Of a stretch of DNA of 26,917 bases, positions 8,517-15,711 are shown piece after piece. Both the position numbers and the translations under genes were made by a program. The notes under the pieces are model-generated. The model saw only the letters and a list, made by a program, of their open reading frames with translations. It did not search any database and had not been told where the DNA came from. This stretch comes from JANMEB01 sp041740495 (GTDB lineage Bacteria; Planctomycetota; Planctomycetia; Pirellulales; Pirellulaceae), in contig JBGSLW010000156.1 in assembly GCA_041740495.1 (NCBI GenBank), positions 1 to 26,917 on the forward strand, given 5' to 3'. Numbering within the stretch: position 1 is the stretch's first letter; each line of letters opens with the position of its first letter.

Positions 8517-9125
8517 GTGTTTACCGGCCTGGTGCAAGCGCGGGGAACTGTCGTGGAATCGATTCCGATCGACCTGGGGTGTCGACTGCGGATTCGAGCC
8601 GATGAACTATTCCGCGACGAATCGATCGGCGCCAGCGTCGCCGTCAATGGTTGTTGCCTGACGATCGTCGAGTTATCCGAGGGCGTCGCGACGTTCGACG
8701 CCGTCCCGGAGACGATGTCCCGCACAAATTTGGGGGCCTGCTCAGTCGGCTCGGACGTCAATTTGGAACGCTCGTTGCGCGCGACGGACGAACTGGGCGG
8801 CCATTTTGTCACCGGGCACATCGACCGTGTCATCGCGTTGCAACAGAGGGACGACCAGTCCGCCTGGTCGACGTTCTGGTTCGAGCTCCCTCCCGAACTC
8901 GCCGGGCAAATCGTGCCGAAAGGCTCGGTGGCCCTCGACGGCGTCAGCCTGACCGTTGCCGAAACAAGTGTACGCATGTTCAGTATCGCCTTGATCCCGC
9001 ATACGTTGGCGGTCACCACGCTGGGGGAGATGCGACCCGGCGCACGCGTCAATCTGGAGACCGATTTGCTCGCCAAATACATCCAGCGGCAATTCGATCT
9101 CCGCTTCCCTTCGACGGTCAGGTGA
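8517..9125 (+). CDS. ribE: Riboflavin synthase alpha chain
   Basis: The enzyme dismutates two 6,7-dimethyl-8-ribityllumazine molecules into riboflavin and a pyrimidinedione. The GTG at 8517 was chosen because it yields the family's invariant FTGLV N-terminus; another GTG lies one codon upstream. The 202-aa product has the two tandem lumazine-binding repeats: VNGCCLTIVEL, PETMSRTNLG and NLERSLRATDELGGHFVTGH in the first, and VALDGVSLTVAE, LIPHTLAVTTLG and VNLETDLLAKYIQR in the second. The length is normal. Its stop is 3 bp before the next gene, so the two are cotranscribed. Confidence 0.96.
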   Translation: MFTGLVQARGTVVESIPIDLGCRLRIRADELFRDESIGASVAVNGCCLTIVELSEGVATFDAVPETMSRTNLGACSVGSDVNLERSLRATDELGGHFVTGHIDRVIALQQRDDQSAWSTFWFELPPELAGQIVPKGSVALDGVSLTVAETSVRMFSIALIPHTLAVTTLGEMRPGARVNLETDLLAKYIQRQFDLRFPSTVR

Positions 9126-9128
9126 ACC

Positions 9129-10046
9129 ATGCAATTGGGATTCGTCAGTGCGATTCTGGGTGACCAAGCGTTGGCGGACGTTCTTGTCTTTGCGGAGAGC
9201 GCCGGGTTTGATTGTGTCGAGCTCATGTGTTGGCCCGCCGGGGAAGGCGACCGACGCTACGCGGGGGTGTCGCACATCGACTGCTCGGAGCGAGGCGAGA
9301 GCGAACTGCCTCGCGTGCAGGCGATGTTGGCCGGCAGCCAAGTCGGCGTGAGCGGGCTGGGGTACTACCCCAATCCACTCGCCCCCGATCGGCAGGAGGC
9401 GCACGCGGGCGTCGACCATCTCCAGCGAGTGATGCGGACGGCACAACGGCTGGGGATCGGCGTGGTCAATACGTTTGTCGGTCGCGACTGGACGCGACCG
9501 CTTGCCGAACAATGGCCGCGAATGATGGAAACCTGGAAGCCCCTGGTCGACTTGGCAGAACAATTGGGCATCCGTTTGGGTATCGAAAACTGTCCGATGC
9601 TGTTTTCGCGCGATGAGTGGCCAGGCGGCAAGAACCTGGCGGTGTCCCCGGCAATCTGGCGGCGGATGTTCGCCGAGATCCCCAGCCCGAACTGGGGGTT
9701 GAACTACGATCCGTCGCATCTGGTCTGGCAACAAATCGACTGCATCCGGCCGCTGTGGGAATTCGGAGACCGGTTGGTCCATGTGCACGCCAAGGACGTG
9801 CGTCTCGACCGGGACCGATTAGACGACGTCGGCATTCTGGCGCTCCCCACGGAATACCATACGCCCAAGCTCCCCGGGCTGGGCGAAATCGACTGGGGGC
9901 GGTTTTGCGGAGTATTGGCAGATGTCGGCTATCGCGGCCCGATGTGCGTCGAGGTGGAAGACCGTGCCTTTGAGGGATCGCTCGAGCGGCGTCAGTCAGG
10001 ACTTTGCCAGAGCCTGCGCTACTTAAGGAATTTCGTCAGTCCTTGA
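9129..10046 (+). CDS. Sugar phosphate isomerase/epimerase family protein (xylose isomerase-like TIM barrel)
   Basis: The 305-aa product fits the AP-endonuclease-2/xylose isomerase-like TIM barrel family in length and strand order. The N-terminal strand LGFVSAILG is followed by a GFDCVELMCW strand. Probable metal ligands are the Glu in LGIENCPM, the Asp in GLNYDPSHL, the His in VHVHAKDV and the Glu near the end in MCVEVEDR. These carboxylate and His positions match the divalent-metal site of the family. The substrate cannot be read from sequence; planctomycete genomes carry many such proteins, often for inositol or unusual sugars. It starts 3 bp after the ribE stop, implying coupling. Confidence 0.85.
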   Translation: MQLGFVSAILGDQALADVLVFAESAGFDCVELMCWPAGEGDRRYAGVSHIDCSERGESELPRVQAMLAGSQVGVSGLGYYPNPLAPDRQEAHAGVDHLQRVMRTAQRLGIGVVNTFVGRDWTRPLAEQWPRMMETWKPLVDLAEQLGIRLGIENCPMLFSRDEWPGGKNLAVSPAIWRRMFAEIPSPNWGLNYDPSHLVWQQIDCIRPLWEFGDRLVHVHAKDVRLDRDRLDDVGILALPTEYHTPKLPGLGEIDWGRFCGVLADVGYRGPMCVEVEDRAFEGSLERRQSGLCQSLRYLRNFVSP

Positions 10047-10086
10047 CTCCCCCCGCCCCGGCGGTAGTCTTAGCAGCCTATTGTCG

Positions 10087-10105
10087 CCCGACTCCCCGAG
10101 TCGGG
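10087..10105. repeat. Perfect 8-bp stem hairpin after the isomerase gene
   Basis: The arms CCCGACTC and GAGTCGGG pair perfectly around a CCC loop, 40 bp after the isomerase stop. No T-run follows, so a rho-independent terminator is doubtful; a repeat element or mRNA 3'-end stabiliser is equally possible. Confidence 0.55.
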
Positions 10106-10143
10106 TCGTAGGCCTTGATGATTCAGCAGCGTCTCCGCAGAAC

Positions 10144-10163
10144 GCGACACGGAGCGTCGCGCC
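10144..10163. repeat. Dispersed GC palindrome, degenerate copy 2
   Basis: GCGACAC, then GGA, then GCGTCGCGCC: the right arm and loop are identical to the copy at 8459-8481, while the left arm has decayed. It lies in the 168-bp gap between the isomerase gene and rsmA. Confidence 0.65.
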
Positions 10164-10214
10164 TCTCCGTTTTTCCCCCACAACCATTCTCCAGCGCACG
10201 AATCGATAGGCTCC

Positions 10215-11123
10215 ATGGCAGCCCCGTCGCGACAAACGATTTCCTATCTTGCGCGGCGATTTGCCGAGGTGGGTCTCCGTCCCAGTGCGAGGCATGGGCA
10301 GAATTTCCTGATCGATTTGAATCTGATCGAGCTGCTGGCGCGGACTGCCGACATCCAGCCGCACGACGTGGTCCTGGAGGTTGGGACGGGGATGGGAAGC
10401 CTCACCGGGTATCTGGCGAGTCGGGCTGCCGCCGTGATCACTGTGGAAATCGACCGACACCTGGCTCAACTGGCCCGTGAAGAGTTGGAGTCGTTCACCA
10501 ATATTCGGTTTCTGCCGCAAGACGCCTTACGCAACAAAAACAATCTCCATCCCGCGGTGATCGAAGCGGTGGAGTCCGAACTGGCGGCCGCGCCGGGACG
10601 CGTGTTGAAACTCGCGGCCAACTTGCCGTATTGCATCGCGACGCCAGTGATTAGCAACTTGCTGCAGACACCAGCCCGCCCCGTGTCGATGACCGTCACG
10701 ATCCAGCGCGAATTGGCCGAAAGGATCTTGGCCCAGCCTACGACCAAGGACTACAGTGCCTTAACCGTTTGGATCCAAAGCCAATGTGAAACCGAGCTAA
10801 TCCGGATACTCCCGTCCAGTGTTTTCTGGCCGAAGCCGAAAGTTGAATCGGCGATTGTCCAGATCCGACCAACCGCAGAACGGACCGCCCGCCTGGCTGA
10901 TCCGGAATTTTTTCACAAATTCGTTCGCTCGCTGTTTTGCCATCGACGAAAATTTCTGCGCAGCGTGCTGGTGCAAATGTTCAAGGAGCAAATGCCCAAG
11001 CCTGCCGTCGATGCCATCCTGGCGCCCCTTGGCTGGGGCCCTCAGGCTCGTGCCGAGGAACTGAGCGTCGAAGATCTGATCGCCCTCAGCGAAGCGTTTC
11101 GAGGCTTGAGGCTCGAGGCTTGA
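10215..11123 (+). CDS. rsmA: 16S rRNA (adenine1518-N6/adenine1519-N6)-dimethyltransferase
   Basis: RsmA (KsgA) dimethylates two adjacent adenines in the 3' terminal hairpin of 16S rRNA using S-adenosylmethionine, late in 30S assembly. The 302-aa product shows HGQNFLIDLNLI near residue 28, the SAM-binding VLEVGTGMGSLT, the acidic strand VITVEIDRHLA, the catalytic motif ANLPYCIATP and the C-terminal VFWPKPKVESAIVQI and CHRRKFLRSVL. All are diagnostic, and the length is normal for the family. Its stop falls inside a 7-bp tandem repeat. It is convergent with the App1-type phosphatase. Confidence 0.97.
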   Translation: MAAPSRQTISYLARRFAEVGLRPSARHGQNFLIDLNLIELLARTADIQPHDVVLEVGTGMGSLTGYLASRAAAVITVEIDRHLAQLAREELESFTNIRFLPQDALRNKNNLHPAVIEAVESELAAAPGRVLKLAANLPYCIATPVISNLLQTPARPVSMTVTIQRELAERILAQPTTKDYSALTVWIQSQCETELIRILPSSVFWPKPKVESAIVQIRPTAERTARLADPEFFHKFVRSLFCHRRKFLRSVLVQMFKEQMPKPAVDAILAPLGWGPQARAEELSVEDLIALSEAFRGLRLEA

Positions 11124-11131
11124 GGCTTGAG
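11101..11131. repeat. 7-bp tandem repeat over the rsmA stop codon
   Basis: Four units of GAGGCTT (the second is GAGGCTC) plus a partial fifth begin in the last codons of rsmA and run past its TGA at 11121-11123. The protein tail GLRLEA is therefore repeat-encoded and not conserved. Confidence 0.8.
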
Positions 11132-11172
11132 TACTGGATACGCAGGACCGGGCACCGGGTACTCTGTTCTGC

Positions 11173-12234
11173 CTATTCCCACTCTTCGATGGTCGTCGGC
11201 AGTTCGTCGGCGGAATGGAAAAACCGAGTCCGCGGGAACTCGGCCCACACCTGTTGCCGGCGCTGCGGTGGGAGCGGCGCCTCGTGCAATTCGCGGATCA
11301 AAACCGCAGCGATCTGGCGTGGGTATTTGGCGGCGAGTTCGGCGTAGATTTCCGGATCGCGTTCGCCGGAGTCGCCGATCAGCACGAACTTGCGGAACGG
11401 GTAGGCTTTCAGCAATTGGCGGATGGCCCGCGCTTTTCGTTTTCTGGTTTTGCTGCCGCGGCGGACGAACTCATCGCGGAACCGGAAGACTCGCAAGTTC
11501 ATCGTGCCGGCGGGGAATTTTTTCTGCAGGGCAAAATCGGCCAGCGGCTCATAAAGCTGCCACGGACTGGAGGAAACGTAATGGAACGCGGCCCCTTGCT
11601 CGGCCCAGCCCCGGTAACGCTCCGCCATTCCCTCCACCTCCCGGAATTCGTTGAGAAACGTATTGGCCAACAGCGCTCGGCGGCTGGTGATTTCGGTCTC
11701 TTTGATCGTGTCATCGATATCCGAGACGATCGAGAGGCCTCGACTCGGTAAGACCGCAACCATCGACGGGACCGGTTCGATGGCAGCCGCTTCCAACGAC
11801 AGCGAAATCTGCAGTTGCGAATCCCTCCAACTGCCCGAATCGATCAGTCGCCCGACCTCGGCAGCCTCCAGGAGAATCCGGCCACGAAAGTACCCACTCC
11901 GGCGGGATCGTCGCCGCAGGGGATATTCCCGCTCCCCTACGTGGACCACCACTTGCCGTCCCCGCGCGGGCCGAGCGACGAAGGGCGCAACGCGTTGGCG
12001 AAAGCATTCCGAGTTGACATCGACGTCATTGGCCCCGATTGCCTTGGCCAACATCCGCAATAGAAGCCGATTCCGTATGCTGATTTCGGCGCCGTAGTCA
12101 TACACACATCCGAAGACGCGGAGGTACCAGCCGCGCCGGGCGCGATGGCCAAAACCGGGGAAAACGACCATTTTCAGGTCATCTGCGGCGCCGGACTGAA
12201 TGAGGGAACTTTGCATTTCCGTATCATACGCCAA
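11173..12234 (-). CDS. App1-type phosphatidate phosphatase (DUF2183 family)
   Basis: The 353-aa product carries the HAD-like catalytic motif SDIDDTIKETE (DIDDT at 172-176), then YVSSSPWQLYEPL, and later FVLIGDSGERDPEIYAEL, the signatures of the App1/DUF2183 phosphatase family. In yeast the family member dephosphorylates phosphatidic acid. Bacterial members are uncharacterised, so the substrate here is inferred. The N-terminal 160 residues form a beta-rich domain with basic patches (PLRRRSRRSGYFRG). No signal peptide or TM segment is seen. The start ATG at 12234 is 149 bp from the divergent small gene at 12384, so the space between likely holds both promoters. Confidence 0.85.
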   Translation of the reverse strand: MAYDTEMQSSLIQSGAADDLKMVVFPGFGHRARRGWYLRVFGCVYDYGAEISIRNRLLLRMLAKAIGANDVDVNSECFRQRVAPFVARPARGRQVVVHVGEREYPLRRRSRRSGYFRGRILLEAAEVGRLIDSGSWRDSQLQISLSLEAAAIEPVPSMVAVLPSRGLSIVSDIDDTIKETEITSRRALLANTFLNEFREVEGMAERYRGWAEQGAAFHYVSSSPWQLYEPLADFALQKKFPAGTMNLRVFRFRDEFVRRGSKTRKRKARAIRQLLKAYPFRKFVLIGDSGERDPEIYAELAAKYPRQIAAVLIRELHEAPLPPQRRQQVWAEFPRTRFFHSADELPTTIEEWE

Positions 12235-12383
12235 AAGCGGATTCGGCTGCGTGCCTTGCCGCTAAAATTCGCGTCCGAAGAAATTGCGGAAATCCAAGCC
12301 GGAAACGTCTTGCCTTCCGCAGCCGCGAGAGAAAAATTGCAATTCGAACTCGCGGGATTTTGTTTTTGGAAGGGTGTGCGTCA

Positions 12384-12803
12384 ATGACTGGAAATGCAGA
12401 GTTTCACTCGGGCAACTGGACGGGATTCTATCTGGAATCGCACCGCTCCGAACCCGGCTGGATGCATCTGTTTCTCACGTGCGATGACGCCGGGACCATC
12501 CGCGGCGAGGGGGTCGACTACGTCGGCCCCTGGTCGCTGACCGGTTCGTTCGATCCCAAGTCGCGCCGCTGCAGTTGGGTCAAATCCTATGTCGGCAAAC
12601 ACCGTGTGGAGTACAGTGGGATGCTGGGGGCCGACGGCATCGAAGGCTCTTGGCGGATCCCGCCGTTTCTCTCCGGGAGTTTCCGAATCTGGCCGGAGTA
12701 TCGGTCGGACTTGACCGACGCGTTTTTGTACGCCCGCGCCCCCCAGGGGGATGAAACGCAGCAAACGGTCTACGAGGATCTCGATTTACCGCTTGTCCGG
12801 TAG
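12384..12803 (+). CDS. Small conserved hypothetical protein
   Basis: The ATG at 12384 is chosen over a TTG at 12360 because a GGAAGGG ribosome-binding site lies about 10 bp upstream. The 139-aa product is a beta-rich soluble protein (NWTGFYLESHR, MHLFLTCDDAGTIRGEGVDY, GPWSLTGSFDPKSRRCSW, VEYSGMLGADGIEGSWRIP), with regular Gly/Trp spacing suggesting a small beta barrel. There is no signal peptide. I recognise no named family. It is divergent from the App1-type gene and convergent with the membrane protein gene at 12916; the convergent gap is filled by two GC palindromes. Confidence 0.75.
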   Translation: MTGNAEFHSGNWTGFYLESHRSEPGWMHLFLTCDDAGTIRGEGVDYVGPWSLTGSFDPKSRRCSWVKSYVGKHRVEYSGMLGADGIEGSWRIPPFLSGSFRIWPEYRSDLTDAFLYARAPQGDETQQTVYEDLDLPLVR

Positions 12804-12810
12804 CAGAGTG

Positions 12811-12831
12811 GCGCGACGCTCCGCGTCGCGC
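12811..12831. repeat. Dispersed GC palindrome, copy 3 (opposite orientation)
   Basis: The 9-bp arms GCGCGACGC and GCGTCGCGC pair perfectly around TCC, the complement of the GGA loop in other copies. The element is thus inserted the other way round. It lies 7 bp after the stop of the small hypothetical gene. Confidence 0.85.
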
Positions 12832-12889
12832 TTCTTCGGCCCGATGCGTCGTGCATCGTGTGGAATTCACCGGTAGTTTAGCGCGAGAA

Positions 12890-12912
12890 GGCACGACGCG
12901 GAGCGGCGTGCC
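12890..12912. repeat. Dispersed GC palindrome, copy 4
   Basis: GGCACGACGC, GGA, GCGGCGTGCC: 9 of 10 arm positions pair. It ends 3 bp from the end of the convergent membrane protein gene. Together with the inverted copy at 12811 it brackets the convergent intergenic space. Confidence 0.8.
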
Positions 12913-12915
12913 ACG

Positions 12916-13677
12916 CTAAGGACCAGGCCGCTGGCCGGATTGCTTCAGGCGTTGGTAGCGACGGTTCAGCAGGAACACGACGCCGGCGATGACGGCAATC
13001 CCGGCCACGAACATCCAGGGATTGTCCCGGCCGACATACCGCGTCAGCAACTCGCCTCCAAAGTACATCCACACGCAGCCGAGGACGTTGCCCAGGATCG
13101 TCCCGACCAATGTGGCGATCCGACTCAATCCCAACAACCGGCCCAGAATCGAACCTCCGATACTGCCGGAGACCGCGACCGGAGAGGTCACGAAGGCGAC
13201 CAGCCCCAGAAACGAAAGCCGTTTCATCCAGCGATTCGACTGCAGAACATACCGTCCATCGTCGACGAGCGCCTGCAAACGCGGTCCCAGATACGGCACG
13301 CGGAAAAGGAATCCGATATGGAAGGTCAGGATGCAGGCGGTCATCACATCCAGGTAGGTGATGAGCAGGACCAGCTCTTCAGGGGTGTAATTTCCTTTTC
13401 CATCGAAGCCTGGACCGTCCGAGCCCCCCAATATCGCAAATTTTCCGACGACGAATGCGATCACCAGCGTGGTGGAAACAAGCCGCCCCACTGCCGCCAT
13501 GCCGTACCGTTCCCAGACGGCAAACAACAGGAACGCGGATAGGACGAGGGGGCCGATCAGAGTCAGCCACCATACCAGCGGCAGGTCTCGGCGAAAGGCC
13601 TCCTCGTCCTTCCACGCCTTCGCATGCACCGACCGGTCTGCATCGGAGGAAGTCGGATTCGTGTCACCAATCGCCAT
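12916..13677 (-). CDS. Polytopic membrane protein, possibly small multidrug export family
   Basis: The 253-aa product has a charged N-terminal tail of about 30 residues and then about six hydrophobic segments (LPLVWWLTLIGPLVLSAFLL, VSTTLVIAFVVGKFAILGG, LVLLITYLDVMTACILTFHI, LSFLGLVAFVTSPVAVSGS, a Gly-rich segment ending GTILGNVLGC, and WMFVAGIAVIAGVVFLL). The Gly/Ser-rich SPVAVSGSIGGSILGRLLGL block with a following GN pair resembles the small multi-drug export protein (PF06695) and SNARE-associated permeases. The family call is tentative; a transporter role is inferred only from this. Confidence 0.6.
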   Translation of the reverse strand: MAIGDTNPTSSDADRSVHAKAWKDEEAFRRDLPLVWWLTLIGPLVLSAFLLFAVWERYGMAAVGRLVSTTLVIAFVVGKFAILGGSDGPGFDGKGNYTPEELVLLITYLDVMTACILTFHIGFLFRVPYLGPRLQALVDDGRYVLQSNRWMKRLSFLGLVAFVTSPVAVSGSIGGSILGRLLGLSRIATLVGTILGNVLGCVWMYFGGELLTRYVGRDNPWMFVAGIAVIAGVVFLLNRRYQRLKQSGQRPGP

Positions 13678-13788
13678 GCTGCCCTCGCCCGAGACGTGGC
13701 CGCATTATGCCACAAAAGCGACCCGGGAAGAATTCTCAACAGCCGGTCAGCGACCTGTTGAAGCGTGTGGCGACAACTGGCAACGAAT

Positions 13789-13860
13789 AACCGCCTGGCG
13801 CGAGCCTGTGGTTTCTTGCCGCATTGGGCTCAAGAAACCACAGGCTCACGCCAAGCGGTT
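13789..13860. repeat. 30-bp inverted repeat with 12-nt loop
   Basis: The arms (13789-13818 and 13831-13860) match at 28 of 30 positions, with a perfect inner core GAGCCTGTGGTTTCTTG. The element lies 17 bp after the stop of the HAMP-like gene on the minus strand and could form a strong hairpin in its transcript, but no T-run follows on either side. A diverged half-copy of one arm occurs at 17371-17396, which suggests a dispersed element rather than a simple terminator. Confidence 0.85.
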
Positions 13861-13877
13861 CGTGCTTAAGCGGGAGG

Positions 13878-14438
13878 TTAAGCGTCGGGTTGGAGCGTCG
13901 AATCGACTTGCCAGCCCGCGACCGTGGGGAATAGCGGTGCGGGAGAGGCCGGAACTGCTTCTGGTTGACCACTCGGCGAGGCGCTCGGAGCCGCTGTTTC
14001 ACCCCGAAGTTCCGCGTTTTCCAGTTGCAGTTTCAGGTATTTCTCCGTCAGCTCGTTGAATTGGTCGACGACGTCGACGAAGAAATCGCCGGGGCGCAAT
14101 CGAATGAGATGGATTGGTTGCCCCGCCGCCAGGTCCGCCATATTGCGTTTCATTCGCATCATCGGGCCAGCGATCCGGTTGCTGAACTGAAATGAATCGC
14201 GAATTCCCAAGGGGATAACCAGAAGTGCCAATATGAGCGGGAACGATGCCGCCTCGAAAATGTTGCGCGCGACGACTCCGGCGGAATGCCCGAATATGAA
14301 AACTCCCGCCATGAACGTGATGCAGATCGGAATGGCAAAGATCGCCACTAGGCCTGTCAGCCAGGTTGAGATCGCCCGACGCGTGAGGCGCCATTGCAAA
14401 TTGCCGTCCACGATGATTCGGGTGCGTCGCTGATACAT
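13878..14438 (-). CDS. Two-TM membrane protein with HAMP-like segment
   Basis: The 186-aa product has a GGAG ribosome-binding site 8 bp before the ATG. Residues 1-20 are basic and polar (IIVDGNLQWRLTRRAI), followed by two hydrophobic segments (about 23-48 and 60-80). After the second, FSNRIAGPMMRMKRNMADLAAGQ and LRPGDFFVDVVDQFNEL match the pattern of a HAMP linker: a GP after the membrane, a regular heptad, and acidic residues before an FNEL helix. The C-terminus is Pro/Ala/Ser-rich and disordered. There is no kinase or methyl-accepting output domain, so it is not a full sensor. A role in signalling or envelope organisation is inference. Confidence 0.7.
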   Translation of the reverse strand: MYQRRTRIIVDGNLQWRLTRRAISTWLTGLVAIFAIPICITFMAGVFIFGHSAGVVARNIFEAASFPLILALLVIPLGIRDSFQFSNRIAGPMMRMKRNMADLAAGQPIHLIRLRPGDFFVDVVDQFNELTEKYLKLQLENAELRGETAAPSASPSGQPEAVPASPAPLFPTVAGWQVDSTLQPDA

Positions 14439-14795
14439 GGGTAGTTCTCCGATCGCGCGAAGAAGAAGAATAGCCGGGTTCGTTTCGTTGTTCGAGCTTA
14501 GGTCACGAAGAGCGACATGCGAAAGAAATGCGGAACGAACAAACCTGTTCTGTGCGTTGGCGGCAGATTTTTTTCCAACTTAGCAACTGCACAAGTTGTG
14601 CCGAATGTGCCGGTCGGCGCATCGAATTGCCGTGGCCAATCGCCGGCGACGACCGGCTTGCTTGTCCCCGCGGTCGGGCCTCCGAGGAATTTCCCAGATT
14701 TTCCGACCGCTCCGGCAACAAGTTGCTTGCTCCTCCGGGCGAGTCGGCCTACGTTTGCCATGTTCTGATCGCCGACCTCACTTTGGCACTGACCC
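14439..14795. other. Intergenic region upstream of the Tad-type cluster
   Basis: 357 bp between the HAMP-like gene (-) and the first TadE-like gene (+). Short frames on both strands are present but show no family features. A 13-bp palindrome (GCACAAGTTGTGC) sits at 14589-14601 and could be an operator. I see no clear -35/-10 pair for the downstream cluster and no Flp pilin gene. Confidence 0.4.
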
Positions 14796-15236
14796 ATGAA
14801 CAGAGTGCAGATGAATTTGCGACACCGGCGTGGCCGTACCGGGAGTCTCTCTCGCCGAGGGACGGTCGTTTCAGAATGTGCCTTGCTACTCCCGTTTGTC
14901 TTGCTGCTGGCGTTCGCCACGCTGGAAATTTGCTCGGCGCTGTATGTCCGGCAGACGATCAAGACGATCGCCTTCGAGGGGGCTCGCGTCGGCGTCAAAC
15001 GCCGGGCAACACGGGCGGACTCAGAACAAATCTGTCAGCAGTTGCTCACCGATCGGGGCGTCAACAACGGCCAAGTCACCGTGACGCCGAACGACTTTTC
15101 CAAGCTCAATGCGCTGGAACCCATCTCCGTGACAGTCTCGGCGCCTTTGGCCGGCAACAGCTGGTTTGTCAATCAATTTCTCACGGGTGGGCAGATCACC
15201 GCCACCGTGCAAATGGTCCGCGAATACGACGATTAG
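14796..15236 (+). CDS. TadE-like pseudopilin/assembly protein
   Basis: The 146-aa product starts with a basic tail and then RRGTVVSECALLLPFVLLLAFATLEICSAL, in which a Glu follows the SR-RG motif before a long hydrophobic segment. This is the TadE signature: an inner-membrane protein processed like a prepilin in Tad/Flp pilus systems. Downstream are 100 residues of beta-rich periplasmic domain ending VREYDD. Position 14811 (a second Met) is an alternative start. It precedes a second TadE-like gene by 4 bp. Confidence 0.82.
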   Translation: MNRVQMNLRHRRGRTGSLSRRGTVVSECALLLPFVLLLAFATLEICSALYVRQTIKTIAFEGARVGVKRRATRADSEQICQQLLTDRGVNNGQVTVTPNDFSKLNALEPISVTVSAPLAGNSWFVNQFLTGGQITATVQMVREYDD

Positions 15237-15240
15237 CCTT

Positions 15241-15711
15241 ATGTTGACTACAACTCCTTCCGAAGCCCGGAAACCCAAAGCCACTCAACGCAATCGGCGG
15301 GCCCAGCGGCGCGGTGCGACTGCGGTTGAGTTCTGTTTGGCGGCGCCCGCATTTCTGTTCACGATCTTCGCCACGTTCGAAGTGTCGCGGATCGTGCTGA
15401 TTCGCAACTTGATGCACGACGCCGCCTACGATGCGGCCAGATTCTGCATCGTGGAGGGGGCGACGTCCGCCGAGGCGACCGATCGAGCCAATTCCATTCT
15501 GGGGCTGGTCGGGACGCGCGGTGCCACCGTCACAATTAACGACGGAGCACTACTCACCGATGCAACCGCCCAGGTGAAAGTCGATGTCACCGTCGATCTG
15601 GGTCGGAATAGCATCATCCTTCCTTGGTTGTTCAGCGGCAAAACGATCAGTTCCACATCCGTCCTTCGAGCAGAGCGCTACAATGGATTCTACAATTCGA
15701 ACTCAAATTAG
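15241..15711 (+). CDS. TadE-like protein, second copy
   Basis: From ATG 15241 the product is 156 aa: a basic, Arg/Gln-rich start, then RRGATAVEFCLAAPAFLFTIFATFEVSRI, the TadE pattern with Glu in the hydrophobic segment. The periplasmic part contains a VTINDGALLTDATAQVKVDV stretch and ends in a short Asn/Ser tail. The two TadE-like proteins share architecture but differ in sequence, so this is an old duplication or the TadE/TadF pair. It overlaps the next gene by 29 bp, indicating coupled translation. Confidence 0.85.
   Translation: MLTTTPSEARKPKATQRNRRAQRRGATAVEFCLAAPAFLFTIFATFEVSRIVLIRNLMHDAAYDAARFCIVEGATSAEATDRANSILGLVGTRGATVTINDGALLTDATAQVKVDVTVDLGRNSIILPWLFSGKTISSTSVLRAERYNGFYNSNSN

Noticed and set aside
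8742..9788. 348-codon minus-strand frame over ribE and the isomerase gene
   Set aside because: It is antisense to clear riboflavin synthase and TIM-barrel motifs and has no family features of its own.
14498..14998. 166-codon minus-strand frame upstream of the Tad-type cluster
   Set aside because: Part of it is antisense to the first TadE-like gene and the rest has no motif or ribosome-binding site. Plus-strand frames there are no better.
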